Source: SURF-24 sp964537965
GTDB lineage: Bacteria > Bacteroidota > Ignavibacteria > Ignavibacteriales > SURF-24
Direction of reading: 5' to 3'
Length of the DNA stretch: 8,666 bases
Assembly (NCBI GenBank): GCA_964537965.1
Contig: CAZIDB010000203.1
Span: 1 to 8,666, forward strand
Numbering within the stretch: position 1 is the first letter of the stretch; each line of letters begins with the position of its first letter. Positions 1 to 6,899 of this stretch are shown here, piece by piece. The translations under genes and the position numbers were made by a program. A model generated the notes under the pieces. It was not told the DNA's origin and did not search any database. It worked only from the letters and a program-made list of their open reading frames with translations.

Positions 1-312
1 GCCGGCGGCGGTTCATTTGAAGCACCCTGGGGAACTATAACAAGCGCTAATATTACACCGGATAAAGAAACCGGAATTGGTAACTGGACAAAGGAAATGT
101 TTATTGCACGCTTTAAAGCTTACAACTCAGATGAGATAAAGAATATGAAAATGACCGGTCATGAATTCAACAGTATAATGCCCTGGTCTCTATATGCCGG
201 TATGACTGAGGAAGATCTTGGAGCTATATATGATTACCTGATGACACAAAAGCCGGTTAGAAATTTTGTTAACAGGTATTCACCTTCTGGTGTTAAGACC
301 GCATCTAATTAG
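1..312 (+). CDS. c-type cytochrome, C-terminal part (partial at left edge)
   Basis: The reading frame is open from base 1 to the TAG at 310-312 and gives 103 residues, so the true start and the heme-binding CXXCH lie outside the window. The visible part looks like the C-terminal half of a class I c-type cytochrome domain: an 'ITPDKETGIGNWT' stretch (about residues 18-30), then a 'MPW' motif whose Met (about residue 60) is the expected axial heme ligand, then the closing helix 'MTEEDLGAIYDYL' (68-80). Such domains carry electrons in the periplasm, either as small soluble proteins or fused to oxidase or dehydrogenase subunits. I cannot tell which from this fragment. The internal ATG at 97 lies inside the conserved domain and is not a start. 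A stem-loop follows the stop codon. Family assignment is fairly sure; the specific partner is unknown. Confidence 0.8.
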   Translation, partial: AGGGSFEAPWGTITSANITPDKETGIGNWTKEMFIARFKAYNSDEIKNMKMTGHEFNSIMPWSLYAGMTEEDLGAIYDYLMTQKPVRNFVNRYSPSGVKTASN

Positions 313-334
313 GAAAGATTTTTTGCCAGTAAAT

Positions 335-358
335 ACGCCGGGTAACTTTATCCGGCGT
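335..358. terminator. Stem-loop between convergent genes, possible weak bidirectional terminator
   Basis: A perfect 7-bp GC-rich inverted repeat (ACGCCGG at 335-341, CCGGCGT at 352-358) with a 10-nt loop sits 22 nt after the cytochrome stop and 37 nt beyond the stop of the minus-strand ybaK-like gene. The plus-strand continuation (TGTTATT) is only modestly T-rich and there is no clean T-tract on the minus side. It is well placed to end both convergent transcripts, but it is not a textbook intrinsic terminator. Confidence 0.5.
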
Positions 359-395
359 TGTTATTCCTGGTTTCATTAAAGCAAAAATGAATCTG

Positions 396-863
396 TCAGA
401 TAACATCGGCAAATTCAGCTTCAACCAATTCTCTTAAATCTGACGGAGAAAGTTTAACCTGCATTCCTCTTACACCGGCGCTTACACAAATCAGATCAAA
501 CAGTTGTGCAGTTTCATCAATAAATGTTGGAAACAGCTTCTTCATTCCAATCGGAGAACAGCCACCGCGAATATACCCGGTAAGAGGAAGTAGTTCTGCC
601 ATTCTAATCATTTCAATATTTTTATTCTCGCTTGCATGAGCTGCTTTTTTCAAATTCAATTCGCAGTTTGCGGGTATGCAGAAAACATTTATACCCGTTT
701 TATCTCCACGCGTAACTAAAGTTTTAAATACAGATTCAATTTCGGCTCCGATTTTTTTAGCAACCGAAACAGCATCAATTTCATCGTCATTTGAAATGTA
801 CTCGAATACTTCGTGTGAAATCTTTTTTGATTCCAGGATTCTTACAGCATTAGTTTTATTCAT
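396..863 (-). CDS. ybaK: YbaK/EbsC-type Cys-tRNA(Pro) deacylase
   Basis: This 155-residue protein spans the whole YbaK/ProX-like aminoacyl-tRNA editing domain at the usual family length. Known YbaK proteins act in trans in the cytoplasm and hydrolyse Cys-tRNA(Pro) that prolyl-tRNA synthetase makes by mistake. Visible hallmarks are the 'VFKTLV' strand with Lys47, matching the essential lysine of the family, and the glycine-rich 'GYIRGGCSPIGMKK' segment (96-109) that forms the substrate pocket. The N-terminus 'MNKTNAVRILESKKI' is the typical short helix, so ATG at 863 is a natural start. Upstream there is only a weak AGG. The gene is divergent from the ABC ATPase gene across 53 nt and convergent with the cytochrome gene. 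A related deacylase of the same fold (ProX, Ala-tRNA(Pro)) is the main alternative, but the GGCSP motif favours YbaK. Confidence 0.9.
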   Translation of the reverse strand: MNKTNAVRILESKKISHEVFEYISNDDEIDAVSVAKKIGAEIESVFKTLVTRGDKTGINVFCIPANCELNLKKAAHASENKNIEMIRMAELLPLTGYIRGGCSPIGMKKLFPTFIDETAQLFDLICVSAGVRGMQVKLSPSDLRELVEAEFADVI

Positions 864-916
864 AAATAGCCTAAAAACATTTATATTTAGCTACCAATTA
901 AGTTTTATATACCAGT
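864..916. promoter_or_regulatory. Short divergent intergenic region (ybaK / mlaF-type gene)
   Basis: These 53 AT-rich bases separate two divergent starts, so they must hold, or overlap, the promoters of both genes. I could not identify a convincing -33/-7 (Bacteroidota type) or -35/-10 pair for either direction. No Shine-Dalgarno precedes the ATG at 917. Some promoter elements may extend into the 5' ends of the genes. Confidence 0.4.
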
Positions 917-1648
917 ATGATTGAAATAAAAAATCTTCACAAGAAATTTAAAGAAAAACCTGTATTAAGAGGAATCGATTTAACCATAAACAAGGGCGAG
1001 TCTATTGCAATAATAGGAAGAAGCGGGTGCGGTAAAAGTGTTCTGATAAAACATGCGGTTGGATTGCTGCTGCCGGATGAAGGAACTGTAGAAGTTGAAG
1101 GACAAAATATTGCAGAGTTATCTCAAAAAGATTTATTCAGGGTAAGACAAAAATTCGGCTTCTTATTCCAGGGCGCAGCTTTATTTGATTCAATGACTGT
1201 TGGTGAAAATGTTGCATTGCCGATTGTTGAGAACAAACATGGAGTTAAAAAAAGTGAGATCGAGAAAATTGTTGAGGAAAAATTAAGTCTTGTCGGCTTA
1301 TCAAAAATTCAGGATTTAAAACCATCGGAGCTTTCCGGCGGAATGAAAAAACGGGTTGGCCTTGCAAGAGCGTTGGTTACAAATCCTGGTTATATTATTT
1401 ATGATGAGCCAACAACCGGACTTGATCCGATAATGTCAGATTCGATTGATGATCTTATAAAAGAATTAAGCAACAAACTAAACGTTACTTCTATTGTTGT
1501 TACACACGATATGGTTAGCGTTAAAAATGTTGCAGACAGGGTTGCAATGATTCACGACGGAAAAATTTATTTTACAGGAACACCTGATGAGCTGATCAAT
1601 TCTACTGATAAAGTTGTCGTTAATTTTATTAAACGAACTGGTTTTTAA
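917..1648 (+). CDS. mlaF: MlaF-type ABC transporter ATP-binding protein
   Basis: This 243-residue ABC ATPase has every expected motif: Walker A GRSGCGKS (34-41), Q-loop Gln85, signature LSGGM (139-143), Walker B with catalytic Glu164 in YDEPTTGLDP (162-171), and switch His197. The 'GRSGCGKSVLIKH', 'FLFQGAALFDSMTVGENV' and 'LSGGMKKRVGLARAL' wording is characteristic of the MlaF/Ttg2A subfamily. That subfamily powers MCE-type phospholipid transport between the inner and outer membranes, with the permease MlaE and the MCE protein MlaD. It would sit on the cytoplasmic face of the inner membrane. Neither partner gene is next to it: upstream is a divergent ybaK-like gene and downstream, 4 nt after its stop, is radA. 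No Shine-Dalgarno is seen, but the start fits the family N-terminus. The subfamily is fairly sure; the transported substrate is inferred. Confidence 0.9.
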   Translation: MIEIKNLHKKFKEKPVLRGIDLTINKGESIAIIGRSGCGKSVLIKHAVGLLLPDEGTVEVEGQNIAELSQKDLFRVRQKFGFLFQGAALFDSMTVGENVALPIVENKHGVKKSEIEKIVEEKLSLVGLSKIQDLKPSELSGGMKKRVGLARALVTNPGYIIYDEPTTGLDPIMSDSIDDLIKELSNKLNVTSIVVTHDMVSVKNVADRVAMIHDGKIYFTGTPDELINSTDKVVVNFIKRTGF

Positions 1649-1652
1649 TTTT

Positions 1653-3002
1653 ATGGGTAAAGTTAAAACAAAATACGTTTGCTCTAATTGCGGTTACGAA
1701 TCCATTAAATGGCTTGGCAAATGCCCCGAGTGTGAAGAATGGGATAAATTTGTTGAAGAGCTTATTGAAACAGGAAACCGTACAAAACCAACAGGAAAAT
1801 CAAAGTATACTGCACATAAGCTAACAGACATAACTTCTGTAGAAGAAGAAAGAATTAAAACTAACATAGAAGAATTTGACAGGGTTCTTGGCGGCGGATT
1901 AATGCCCGGCTCGGTTGTTCTTATTGGCGGAGATCCGGGAATAGGTAAAACAACTCTGGTTATGCAAGCCGCATCACAAATTAAAGGAAAAGTTTTATAC
2001 GTAACCGGCGAGGAATCAAACAAACAAATTAAACTTAGAGCAAACCGGCTTAAAATTCACTCAGATAATTTTTACGTATTACCGGAAACAAATCTTGATA
2101 ATATTATTTCTGCAATGAATGAACTCCAGCCTGAAATTGTGGTTGTTGATTCTATTCAAACAATATACAATAGCGTGCTTGCAAACTCTGCCGGAACCGT
2201 TACACAAATACGAGAATGCACTTCTATTTTGATGCAAACCGCCAAAGCATCTCATCAGATTGTAATCCTTATTGGTCATGTAACCAAAGAAGGTGTAATA
2301 GCCGGACCAAAAGTATTAGAACATATTGTAGATTGTGTCCTTCAGTTTGAAGGAGAAAGAAATTACAGCTTCAGAATTTTACGCGCACAAAAAAATCGTT
2401 TTGGCAGTACAAATGAAATTGGAATTTTTGAAATGCATGATAACGGATTGAGCGAAGTAAAAAATCCAAGCGAAGTATTCCTAAGCGACAGAGATAGTGC
2501 AACATCTGGCTCTATTGTTACCGCAAGCATTGAAGGAACACGCCCAATTTTACTTGAAGTACAGGCATTGGTAACGCCAACCAATTTCGGAAATCCACAA
2601 AGAGTAGCTACCGGGTTTGATTACCGGAGACTTTCAATATTACTTGCCGTGTTGGAAAAGCGGGCATCTTTAAGATTATCTGCAGCAAATGTTTTTCTAA
2701 ACATGGCAGGGGGAATTAAAATCGATGAGCCTGCAATTGATCTGGCTGTTTGCTGCAGTATCGCTTCAAGCTTAATGGATAAAACTGCAAATAAAGATAT
2801 TGTTGTTGTTGGCGAGGTTGGATTAGGTGGTGAAGTGCGAGGAATAAGCAATATTGAAAAAAGAATTCAGGAAGCGGAGAAACTCGGATTTAACCAAATC
2901 ATAATTCCAAAGAAGAATTTAAAGAACAGTTTTGCAAAACCACAAATACATATTGTTCCCGTCAACTCTCTCTGGGAAGCAATAAACAAGTTAATCGTCT
3001 GA
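1653..3002 (+). CDS. radA: DNA repair protein RadA (Sms)
   Basis: This 449-residue protein matches bacterial RadA in length and domain order. RadA is a RecA-like, DnaB-like ATPase that promotes branch migration and processing of recombination intermediates. Seen in order: an N-terminal C4 zinc finger (Cys10, Cys13, Cys24, Cys27); Walker A GGDPGIGKTTL (92-102); Walker B 'EIVVVDSIQT' (161-170); the RadA-specific KNRFG motif (247-251); and a C-terminal Lon-like domain (about 285-449). I chose the ATG at 1653 because it puts 'MGKVKTKYVCSNCG' at the N-terminus, as in other RadA proteins. An in-frame TTG at 1614 would add 13 residues and overlap the upstream gene. The gene starts 4 nt after the mlaF stop, so the two are probably co-transcribed and translation may be coupled, as no Shine-Dalgarno is visible. 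Confidence 0.96.
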   Translation: MGKVKTKYVCSNCGYESIKWLGKCPECEEWDKFVEELIETGNRTKPTGKSKYTAHKLTDITSVEEERIKTNIEEFDRVLGGGLMPGSVVLIGGDPGIGKTTLVMQAASQIKGKVLYVTGEESNKQIKLRANRLKIHSDNFYVLPETNLDNIISAMNELQPEIVVVDSIQTIYNSVLANSAGTVTQIRECTSILMQTAKASHQIVILIGHVTKEGVIAGPKVLEHIVDCVLQFEGERNYSFRILRAQKNRFGSTNEIGIFEMHDNGLSEVKNPSEVFLSDRDSATSGSIVTASIEGTRPILLEVQALVTPTNFGNPQRVATGFDYRRLSILLAVLEKRASLRLSAANVFLNMAGGIKIDEPAIDLAVCCSIASSLMDKTANKDIVVVGEVGLGGEVRGISNIEKRIQEAEKLGFNQIIIPKKNLKNSFAKPQIHIVPVNSLWEAINKLIV

Positions 3003-3009
3003 ACCTTAT

Positions 3010-3035
3010 AGGCAAGCCCCTGCCTTGTATTTTTA
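3010..3035 (+). terminator. Weak intrinsic terminator candidate after radA
   Basis: Eight bases after the radA stop, a 5-bp stem (AGGCA at 3010-3014, TGCCT at 3021-3025) with a 6-nt loop is followed by TGTATTTTT. The stem is short, so termination would be partial. Its position between radA and the separately controlled RRM gene makes it plausible. Confidence 0.4.
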
Positions 3036-3053
3036 CTCAAACTACTTAAAATC

Positions 3054-3086
3054 TTGTTTGCTTTTAAATAAATTAACATTATATTG
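3054..3086 (+). promoter_or_regulatory. Candidate promoter of the RRM protein gene
   Basis: TTGTTTGCT at 3054-3062 could serve as the -35/-33 element, and TATATTG at 3080-3086 as a -10-like element. Taking TTTGCT (3057-3062) and TATATT (3080-3085), the spacer is 17 nt. Transcription would then start near 3091-3094, at or within the hairpin at 3089-3104. The region is very AT-rich, so chance matches are likely; this is inference from position. Confidence 0.3.
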
Positions 3087-3088
3087 AG

Positions 3089-3104
3089 GTGTGCTAAAGC
3101 ACAC
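3089..3104 (+). other. Hairpin in the leader of the RRM protein gene
   Basis: A perfect 6-bp stem (GTGTGC / GCACAC) is closed by a TAAA tetraloop. It lies 35 nt before the ATG at 3139 and is followed by a pyrimidine-rich stretch (about 3105-3125) leading into the Shine-Dalgarno. It could be a 5' leader stabiliser or regulatory hairpin, or the residue of a terminator for the upstream unit. Confidence 0.45.
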
Positions 3105-3125
3105 TGTTTCTTTAACTTTTTTTTC

Positions 3126-3130
3126 GAGGT
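3126..3130 (+). promoter_or_regulatory. Shine-Dalgarno GAGGT of the RRM protein gene
   Basis: GAGGT ends 8 nt before the ATG at 3139. It decides the start: the in-frame GTG at 3091 would add 16 residues unrelated to the RRM fold and would place the leader hairpin inside the coding region. Most genes in this window lack such a site. Confidence 0.75.
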
Positions 3131-3138
3131 ATTTTTTG

Positions 3139-3390
3139 ATGAGTACTAAGCTCTATGCGGGAAACCTCCCGTGGGGCGTGAATGATGACACCCTAAAATC
3201 AACATTTGAATCTTACGGTGCTGTTGTATCCGCCAAAGTTGTAACCGATCGTCAGACCGGTAAATCCAAAGGCTTCGGATTTGTAGAAATGCAAGATCAA
3301 GCCGCTGCCGATGCAGCAATTAAAGCTTTAAATGGAAGTTCATTACAAGGTAGAAATATTGTAGTGAATGAAGCAAAATCCAAAAAATAA
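3139..3390 (+). CDS. Small RRM-domain RNA-binding protein
   Basis: The 83 residues make up a single RNA recognition motif and little else. RNP2 is LYAGNL (5-10) and RNP1 is KGFGFVEM (44-51), with the two aromatic Phe residues that stack on RNA bases. The fold ends at 'GRNIVVNEA' and is followed by a short Lys-rich tail (AKSKK). Single-RRM proteins of this size are known in cyanobacteria, where several are cold-inducible, and in many Bacteroidota. They bind single-stranded RNA in the cytoplasm and probably act as chaperones or post-transcriptional regulators. The gene stands alone, with a leader hairpin, a clear Shine-Dalgarno and a strong terminator, consistent with a monocistronic, well-expressed gene. 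The 5' codons look more GC-rich than those of its neighbours. RNA targets cannot be read from the sequence. Confidence 0.93.
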   Translation: MSTKLYAGNLPWGVNDDTLKSTFESYGAVVSAKVVTDRQTGKSKGFGFVEMQDQAAADAAIKALNGSSLQGRNIVVNEAKSKK

Positions 3391-3414
3391 AAGGATTTTA
3401 ATTGTTCGCATTTC

Positions 3415-3447
3415 AAGTCCCGGCTCTGTATCGGGACTTTGTTTTTT
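3415..3447 (+). terminator. Strong intrinsic terminator of the RRM protein gene
   Basis: A perfect 8-bp stem (AAGTCCCG at 3415-3422, CGGGACTT at 3432-3439) with a 9-nt loop is followed by TG and then six T (3442-3447). It begins 24 nt after the RRM stop codon. The T-tract overlaps the stop codon of the convergent minus-strand gene at 3446-3448. On the minus strand the stem has no T-tract after it, so it mainly serves the plus strand. Confidence 0.88.
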
Positions 3448-5872
3448 AAAGAATCGGGGTGTTTAAACCAATTACAAACTTATTTTTCTCCGTATGATTT
3501 AACCGCCAGCTAAATTCAAGCCTTAATGGAAACAAGAGATGACCAATATTGAATCCTACTTCCTGAAGTGGCGTTTTGAATACTTTATAATCAACAGGTA
3601 AAATGCTTTTGGATTTATCGGAAATATCGAGCCAGCCGATATTATAAAAAGCGGTTAACTGTAACTCAAGATCCTTCAATACCGGGAATCTTGTTAGCTT
3701 AAAAAGTTCATCACCAAATTCATGTTCAAACAACAGCGAAATATATTTATCGCCGAAATTTTCACCAATTCTTACTGTTCTGAAGGTCCAGTTCTGCGAT
3801 ATTCCATCCAGATTACCCGGCATAGCATACAATAATTGATAAGGCACATAACCATCAGAATAAATTCCAAGCAACTTGTAATTTAATTTTGCCGAGCGAA
3901 ATGTATTTAATGTTCCATCAATATTCAGTTGATACTTTTTAAAATCAAGATTGCTCTTTAATAATTTCGGGCTGCTTATTTCTATATTACCTTTCACCGT
4001 AACATATGAATTACCCTGATTGGTACGACGTCTGAAGTAACCATCTTCAATATAATTTCTAAAATCAAGACCAAAGCTAAAATTTACAGAATTTATTTTG
4101 GTCTCATAAATCTCAGGCAGATCACTATATTTTTTATTCTTGTTAAAGAATGAAAAATCCGTATTGATAAAGGCAGAATTATCTGTACGATTACTAAATC
4201 CAACTCCCAGATTTAATACTGGAAACACATCTCCTGAGATTTGAAAATCAAACCCTTTGGAATAGTAATAATCTCTGAACTCATATTTTCCAAACAGAGC
4301 AAGAACTGTTGATGTAAGATCGTTATAATTGTCGGATTCAGAGAATAAAGTATTCATCCTGTTAAACGCATTAAGTTTTATTTTGTATGTTCTGTAATCC
4401 CCAAACAAATGGGAAGCATTGAAATCAGTTTTAAATTTTTTATCGGAGAAACCATAACTTGCACTTAGAGAGGAGCTAAATCTTTTATCTGCAAGATTAG
4501 CAGCATACAGTCCAAAATCCAGCGCATGACCTTCCACCCTGTTAAAATGATATAAAGACAGCGGACCGTTAACATCAAAGTGATCAGATATTGCAAGTCT
4601 TGTGTTCAATAAATTCCCGGGGAAATCATCCCAAAAACTTCGTGGAATAGCTTGTATGCTGTCTATAGTTTTATAAGCCGCTACTTCTTCCTGTGTATTG
4701 GGAATTGAATATGTATTGCTCCAGAAAGCAGAATCTTTTTTATCGGCTTCCTTTTCTACGGTTAATATTGCTTTATTAAACAGGTCATCCGGTATTTCAT
4801 GATTAATTTTATAATCATACATAACGGAGTTAAACTCAAATCCAATTCGTGCAAGACCAAAAACATTTGCTTTAAGATTAAGCCTGTAATCTATCGGCAT
4901 ATATATATCATTTTCATAAGGAAGAAATTGCTGGAAGATATTAATCTTTTCAAATAATCCGCCCATATTTGCAGCGCGGTTCAAATCAACATCAACTTTT
5001 ATAAGATTAAAAGTACTATCGGTTATATACAAATACCCTTTGAATCCGGGATCACTTGAAACATCCGGTTCAAAATAAATCTGAAAAACTTTCTCCTTAT
5101 CTATTGCAAGCGTATCAAAGATATAGTAATAATAATAATCCAAAGCATTATCCGCCAAAGGGCTTGGCAGCGGGCGATTAAAGAATTGAATATCATTGGT
5201 ATAAAAATTCTGAATGATTCTTCCTCCTGTTAACGTGTTAATTGAAGAGGAAAAATTTGATGTTTGCTTTTGAGCGGTTATAAATTCTTTGTAGCTATCT
5301 GGTTTTTTATAATAACCACGACTTTGATTTTCGAATATCCCGTTGATGTTTAATTTGGATGTGTCTGAGCTTTCTCCGACTCCCACAGAAACTGAGTTTG
5401 TCCCTGCTGCTACATTCTGATCTGACCTAATAACTCCTTTTGTAAATGCATAAAATTCGTAGCTGTTAAGTTTTGCTGCTCTTTCATTTTTCTTTTGAAT
5501 TGCATTTGTAATTATTTCAAGCGCAGGATTTTTCCCGGGTAGAATTGTTACTTCCTGTGTTTCTATGGATGTTGGTCTCAAGTGAAAATTAATATCCGTA
5601 AGCGACCTGCTTAGTACAATATTTACGGTATCGGAACTATAACCAATGTATGAAGCAATTATTTTATAGTTGCCGGCTTTTAATCTAAGCTGATATTTTC
5701 CCTCGCTGTTTGCCGAAGTTCCGAGCGTTGAATTAGCGATCCGGATATTTGCAAAACTTAATGTATTGTCTTTACTGCCAAGAACATATCCTTCAATTAA
5801 GTACTGCTGTGCAACTGAATTGTTACTAATAATAAAACCAATCAACGACAAAAAGAAATAAAAATTTTTCAT
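3446..5872 (-). CDS. DUF5686 and carboxypeptidase-regulatory-like domain outer-membrane protein
   Basis: This 808-residue protein begins with a signal peptide (hydrophobic core about 4-16, likely cleavage after 'NNSVAQ' near 20-22). It has no Cys after the leader, so it is not a lipoprotein. Residues about 25-105 are a CarboxypepD_reg-like beta-sandwich ('EGYVLGSKDNTLSFANIRI', 'GKYQLRLKAGNYKIIASYIGY'), the plug-like domain common at the N-terminus of Bacteroidota outer-membrane proteins. The rest fits DUF5686: 'NPALEIITNAIQKKNE', the 'YYYYYIFDT' strand, 'LPYENDIYMPIDYRL', then a long C-terminal half rich in alternating aromatic/polar strands, probably a beta-barrel. The length is normal for this architecture and no catalytic site is apparent. 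Function is unknown. Only a weak GGGA precedes the ATG. It is monocistronic in the window, divergent from the SDR gene. Domain call is good; the barrel is inferred. Confidence 0.85.
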   Translation of the reverse strand: MKNFYFFLSLIGFIISNNSVAQQYLIEGYVLGSKDNTLSFANIRIANSTLGTSANSEGKYQLRLKAGNYKIIASYIGYSSDTVNIVLSRSLTDINFHLRPTSIETQEVTILPGKNPALEIITNAIQKKNERAAKLNSYEFYAFTKGVIRSDQNVAAGTNSVSVGVGESSDTSKLNINGIFENQSRGYYKKPDSYKEFITAQKQTSNFSSSINTLTGGRIIQNFYTNDIQFFNRPLPSPLADNALDYYYYYIFDTLAIDKEKVFQIYFEPDVSSDPGFKGYLYITDSTFNLIKVDVDLNRAANMGGLFEKINIFQQFLPYENDIYMPIDYRLNLKANVFGLARIGFEFNSVMYDYKINHEIPDDLFNKAILTVEKEADKKDSAFWSNTYSIPNTQEEVAAYKTIDSIQAIPRSFWDDFPGNLLNTRLAISDHFDVNGPLSLYHFNRVEGHALDFGLYAANLADKRFSSSLSASYGFSDKKFKTDFNASHLFGDYRTYKIKLNAFNRMNTLFSESDNYNDLTSTVLALFGKYEFRDYYYSKGFDFQISGDVFPVLNLGVGFSNRTDNSAFINTDFSFFNKNKKYSDLPEIYETKINSVNFSFGLDFRNYIEDGYFRRRTNQGNSYVTVKGNIEISSPKLLKSNLDFKKYQLNIDGTLNTFRSAKLNYKLLGIYSDGYVPYQLLYAMPGNLDGISQNWTFRTVRIGENFGDKYISLLFEHEFGDELFKLTRFPVLKDLELQLTAFYNIGWLDISDKSKSILPVDYKVFKTPLQEVGFNIGHLLFPLRLEFSWRLNHTEKNKFVIGLNTPIL

Positions 5873-5979
5873 TATATATCCCGGTGCTTACTTAGTTGAA
5901 TGACGAATGGTGACCTTAGAAAATTTTTTTACTAATCAGAATTCAGGTATTTTTACCTAAAAGATAACAATCCTAAGAA
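5873..5979. promoter_or_regulatory. Divergent intergenic region (DUF5686 gene / SDR gene)
   Basis: These 107 bases lie between two divergent starts and must carry promoters for both. A short inverted repeat (AGGTA at 5945-5949, TACCT at 5954-5958, loop TTTT) lies 21 nt before the SDR start and could be an operator half-site pair or a leader hairpin. GAATG occurs twice in tandem about 5899-5910. I found no convincing promoter consensus, and neither ATG has a strong Shine-Dalgarno. Confidence 0.35.
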
Positions 5980-6897
5980 ATGAAAAAAAGAATTATTATT
6001 ACCGGGGCAACCGGACTAATAGGGCAACACCTCTTTAAAAAGCTTACAGAAAAAGAATATGAAATAATTATTCTATCAACTGATACGACCAAATCAATGC
6101 AATTGTTCCCTGAAGCATATGAGCATATCAGTTGGAATGTTCTTTTGACTGATAACTTCCTGAAAAGTTTGGAAAATATTTATGCCGTTATTCACCTTGC
6201 GGGTGCTTCAATATCAGGAAAAAGATGGAGCAACAAATACAAAAAAATAATTCTTAACAGCCGGGTATATACAACAAGAAAGCTGCTTAATGCAATTAAA
6301 GAGTGTAATGAAAAACCGGAAGTTTTAATTTCATCATCCGCAATTGGTTACTACGGATCTTCATTAACAGATGAATTTGATGAATCAAGTGAGGCAGGTA
6401 AAGGATTTTTAGCAGACGTTTGTAAACAATGGGAAACTGAAGCAGCAAAAGCAATTGATTTAAAAATGCGTTATGTCGGCATTCGTACCGGAATAGTTCT
6501 GGCTAACGATGGAGGCGCTTTATCTAAAATGATCCTTCCGTATAAGCTTTTTATTGGTGGTCCAATCGGAAGCGGAAAACAGTGGATGTCCTGGATTCAC
6601 ATAGAAGACCTTATAAACATTTATATTGAAGCTTTGGAAAACACGGAACTGAGCGGGGCAATAAATGCCACTTCTCCAAATCCTGTTATAATGAATGAGT
6701 TCGCAAAAGTTGTAGGAAAGGTATTAAACAGACCCGCATATTTTAAAGTCCCTTCATTTTTAATGAAGATATTATTGGGTGAGGCTTCGTCAATTATTCT
6801 GGAAGGACAAAAAGTCTTGCCTTTAAAAATAAAAACCGGAAATTTTCATTTCCGGTTTCCGAATCTTGAGAACGCGGCGAACGATCTTCTTCTATGA
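5980..6897 (+). CDS. TIGR01777-family NAD(P)-binding epimerase-like protein (YfcH/SDR39U1 type)
   Basis: This 305-residue, full-length atypical SDR has the glycine-rich nucleotide-binding loop GATGLIG (9-15) and the family signatures 'VIHLAGASISGKRW' (70-83), 'SSSAIGYYG' (118-126), 'QWMSWIHIEDL' (201-211). It also has the C-terminal DUF1731 segment 'FLMKILLGEAS...LEGQKVLPLKIKTGNFHFRFPNL' (260-296). It is expected to be a cytoplasmic NAD(P)-binding protein. The classical SDR YxxxK is not present: the equivalent lysine region reads 'LADVCKQW' (144-151). This is normal for the group and means the reaction is unknown. The start is a natural family N-terminus; no Shine-Dalgarno is seen. It ends 2 nt before the stop of the convergent pilus-type gene, and a minus-strand terminator hairpin lies within its last 65 bases. 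Confidence 0.92.
   Translation: MKKRIIITGATGLIGQHLFKKLTEKEYEIIILSTDTTKSMQLFPEAYEHISWNVLLTDNFLKSLENIYAVIHLAGASISGKRWSNKYKKIILNSRVYTTRKLLNAIKECNEKPEVLISSSAIGYYGSSLTDEFDESSEAGKGFLADVCKQWETEAAKAIDLKMRYVGIRTGIVLANDGGALSKMILPYKLFIGGPIGSGKQWMSWIHIEDLINIYIEALENTELSGAINATSPNPVIMNEFAKVVGKVLNRPAYFKVPSFLMKILLGEASSIILEGQKVLPLKIKTGNFHFRFPNLENAANDLLL
6822..6858 (-). terminator. Minus-strand intrinsic terminator embedded in the opposing SDR gene
   Basis: A perfect inverted repeat of 10 bp (AAACCGGAAA at 6833-6842, TTTCCGGTTT at 6849-6858), extendable by one more T-A pair to leave a 4-nt loop, lies 41 nt beyond the stop of the DUF4900/PilX-like gene. Read on the minus strand it is followed by TTATTTTT, an intrinsic terminator layout. 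On the plus strand it is followed by CCGAATC with no T-tract. It therefore serves the pilus-type operon while coding for the C-terminal 'KTGNFHFRF' part of the SDR. Confidence 0.75.
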
Positions 6898-6899
6898 TT

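Noticed and set aside
676..924. Plus-strand frame antisense to the ybaK-like gene
   Set aside because: The opposite strand encodes a full YbaK domain with its key lysine and GGCSP motif; the antisense product has no recognisable feature.
1614..1652. In-frame TTG start 13 codons upstream of the chosen radA start
   Set aside because: It overlaps the end of mlaF, has no ribosome binding site, and adds residues not expected before the RadA zinc finger. ATG at 1653 gives the usual N-terminus.
3010..3030. Degenerate copy of a dispersed palindromic repeat rich in GGCAAG/GCCTTG
   Set aside because: Only one imperfect copy is present in the window, so a repeat family cannot be supported; a weak terminator explains it adequately.
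3091..3138. In-frame GTG start for the RRM protein
   Set aside because: The added residues are unrelated to the RRM fold, the codon lies in a hairpin, and the GAGGT at 3126-3130 is correctly spaced for ATG 3139.
5124..5141. Trinucleotide run (ATA/AAT type) encoding five consecutive Tyr in the DUF5686 protein
   Set aside because: An aromatic 'YY' strand at this place is expected in the family; the run is short and needs no special explanation.
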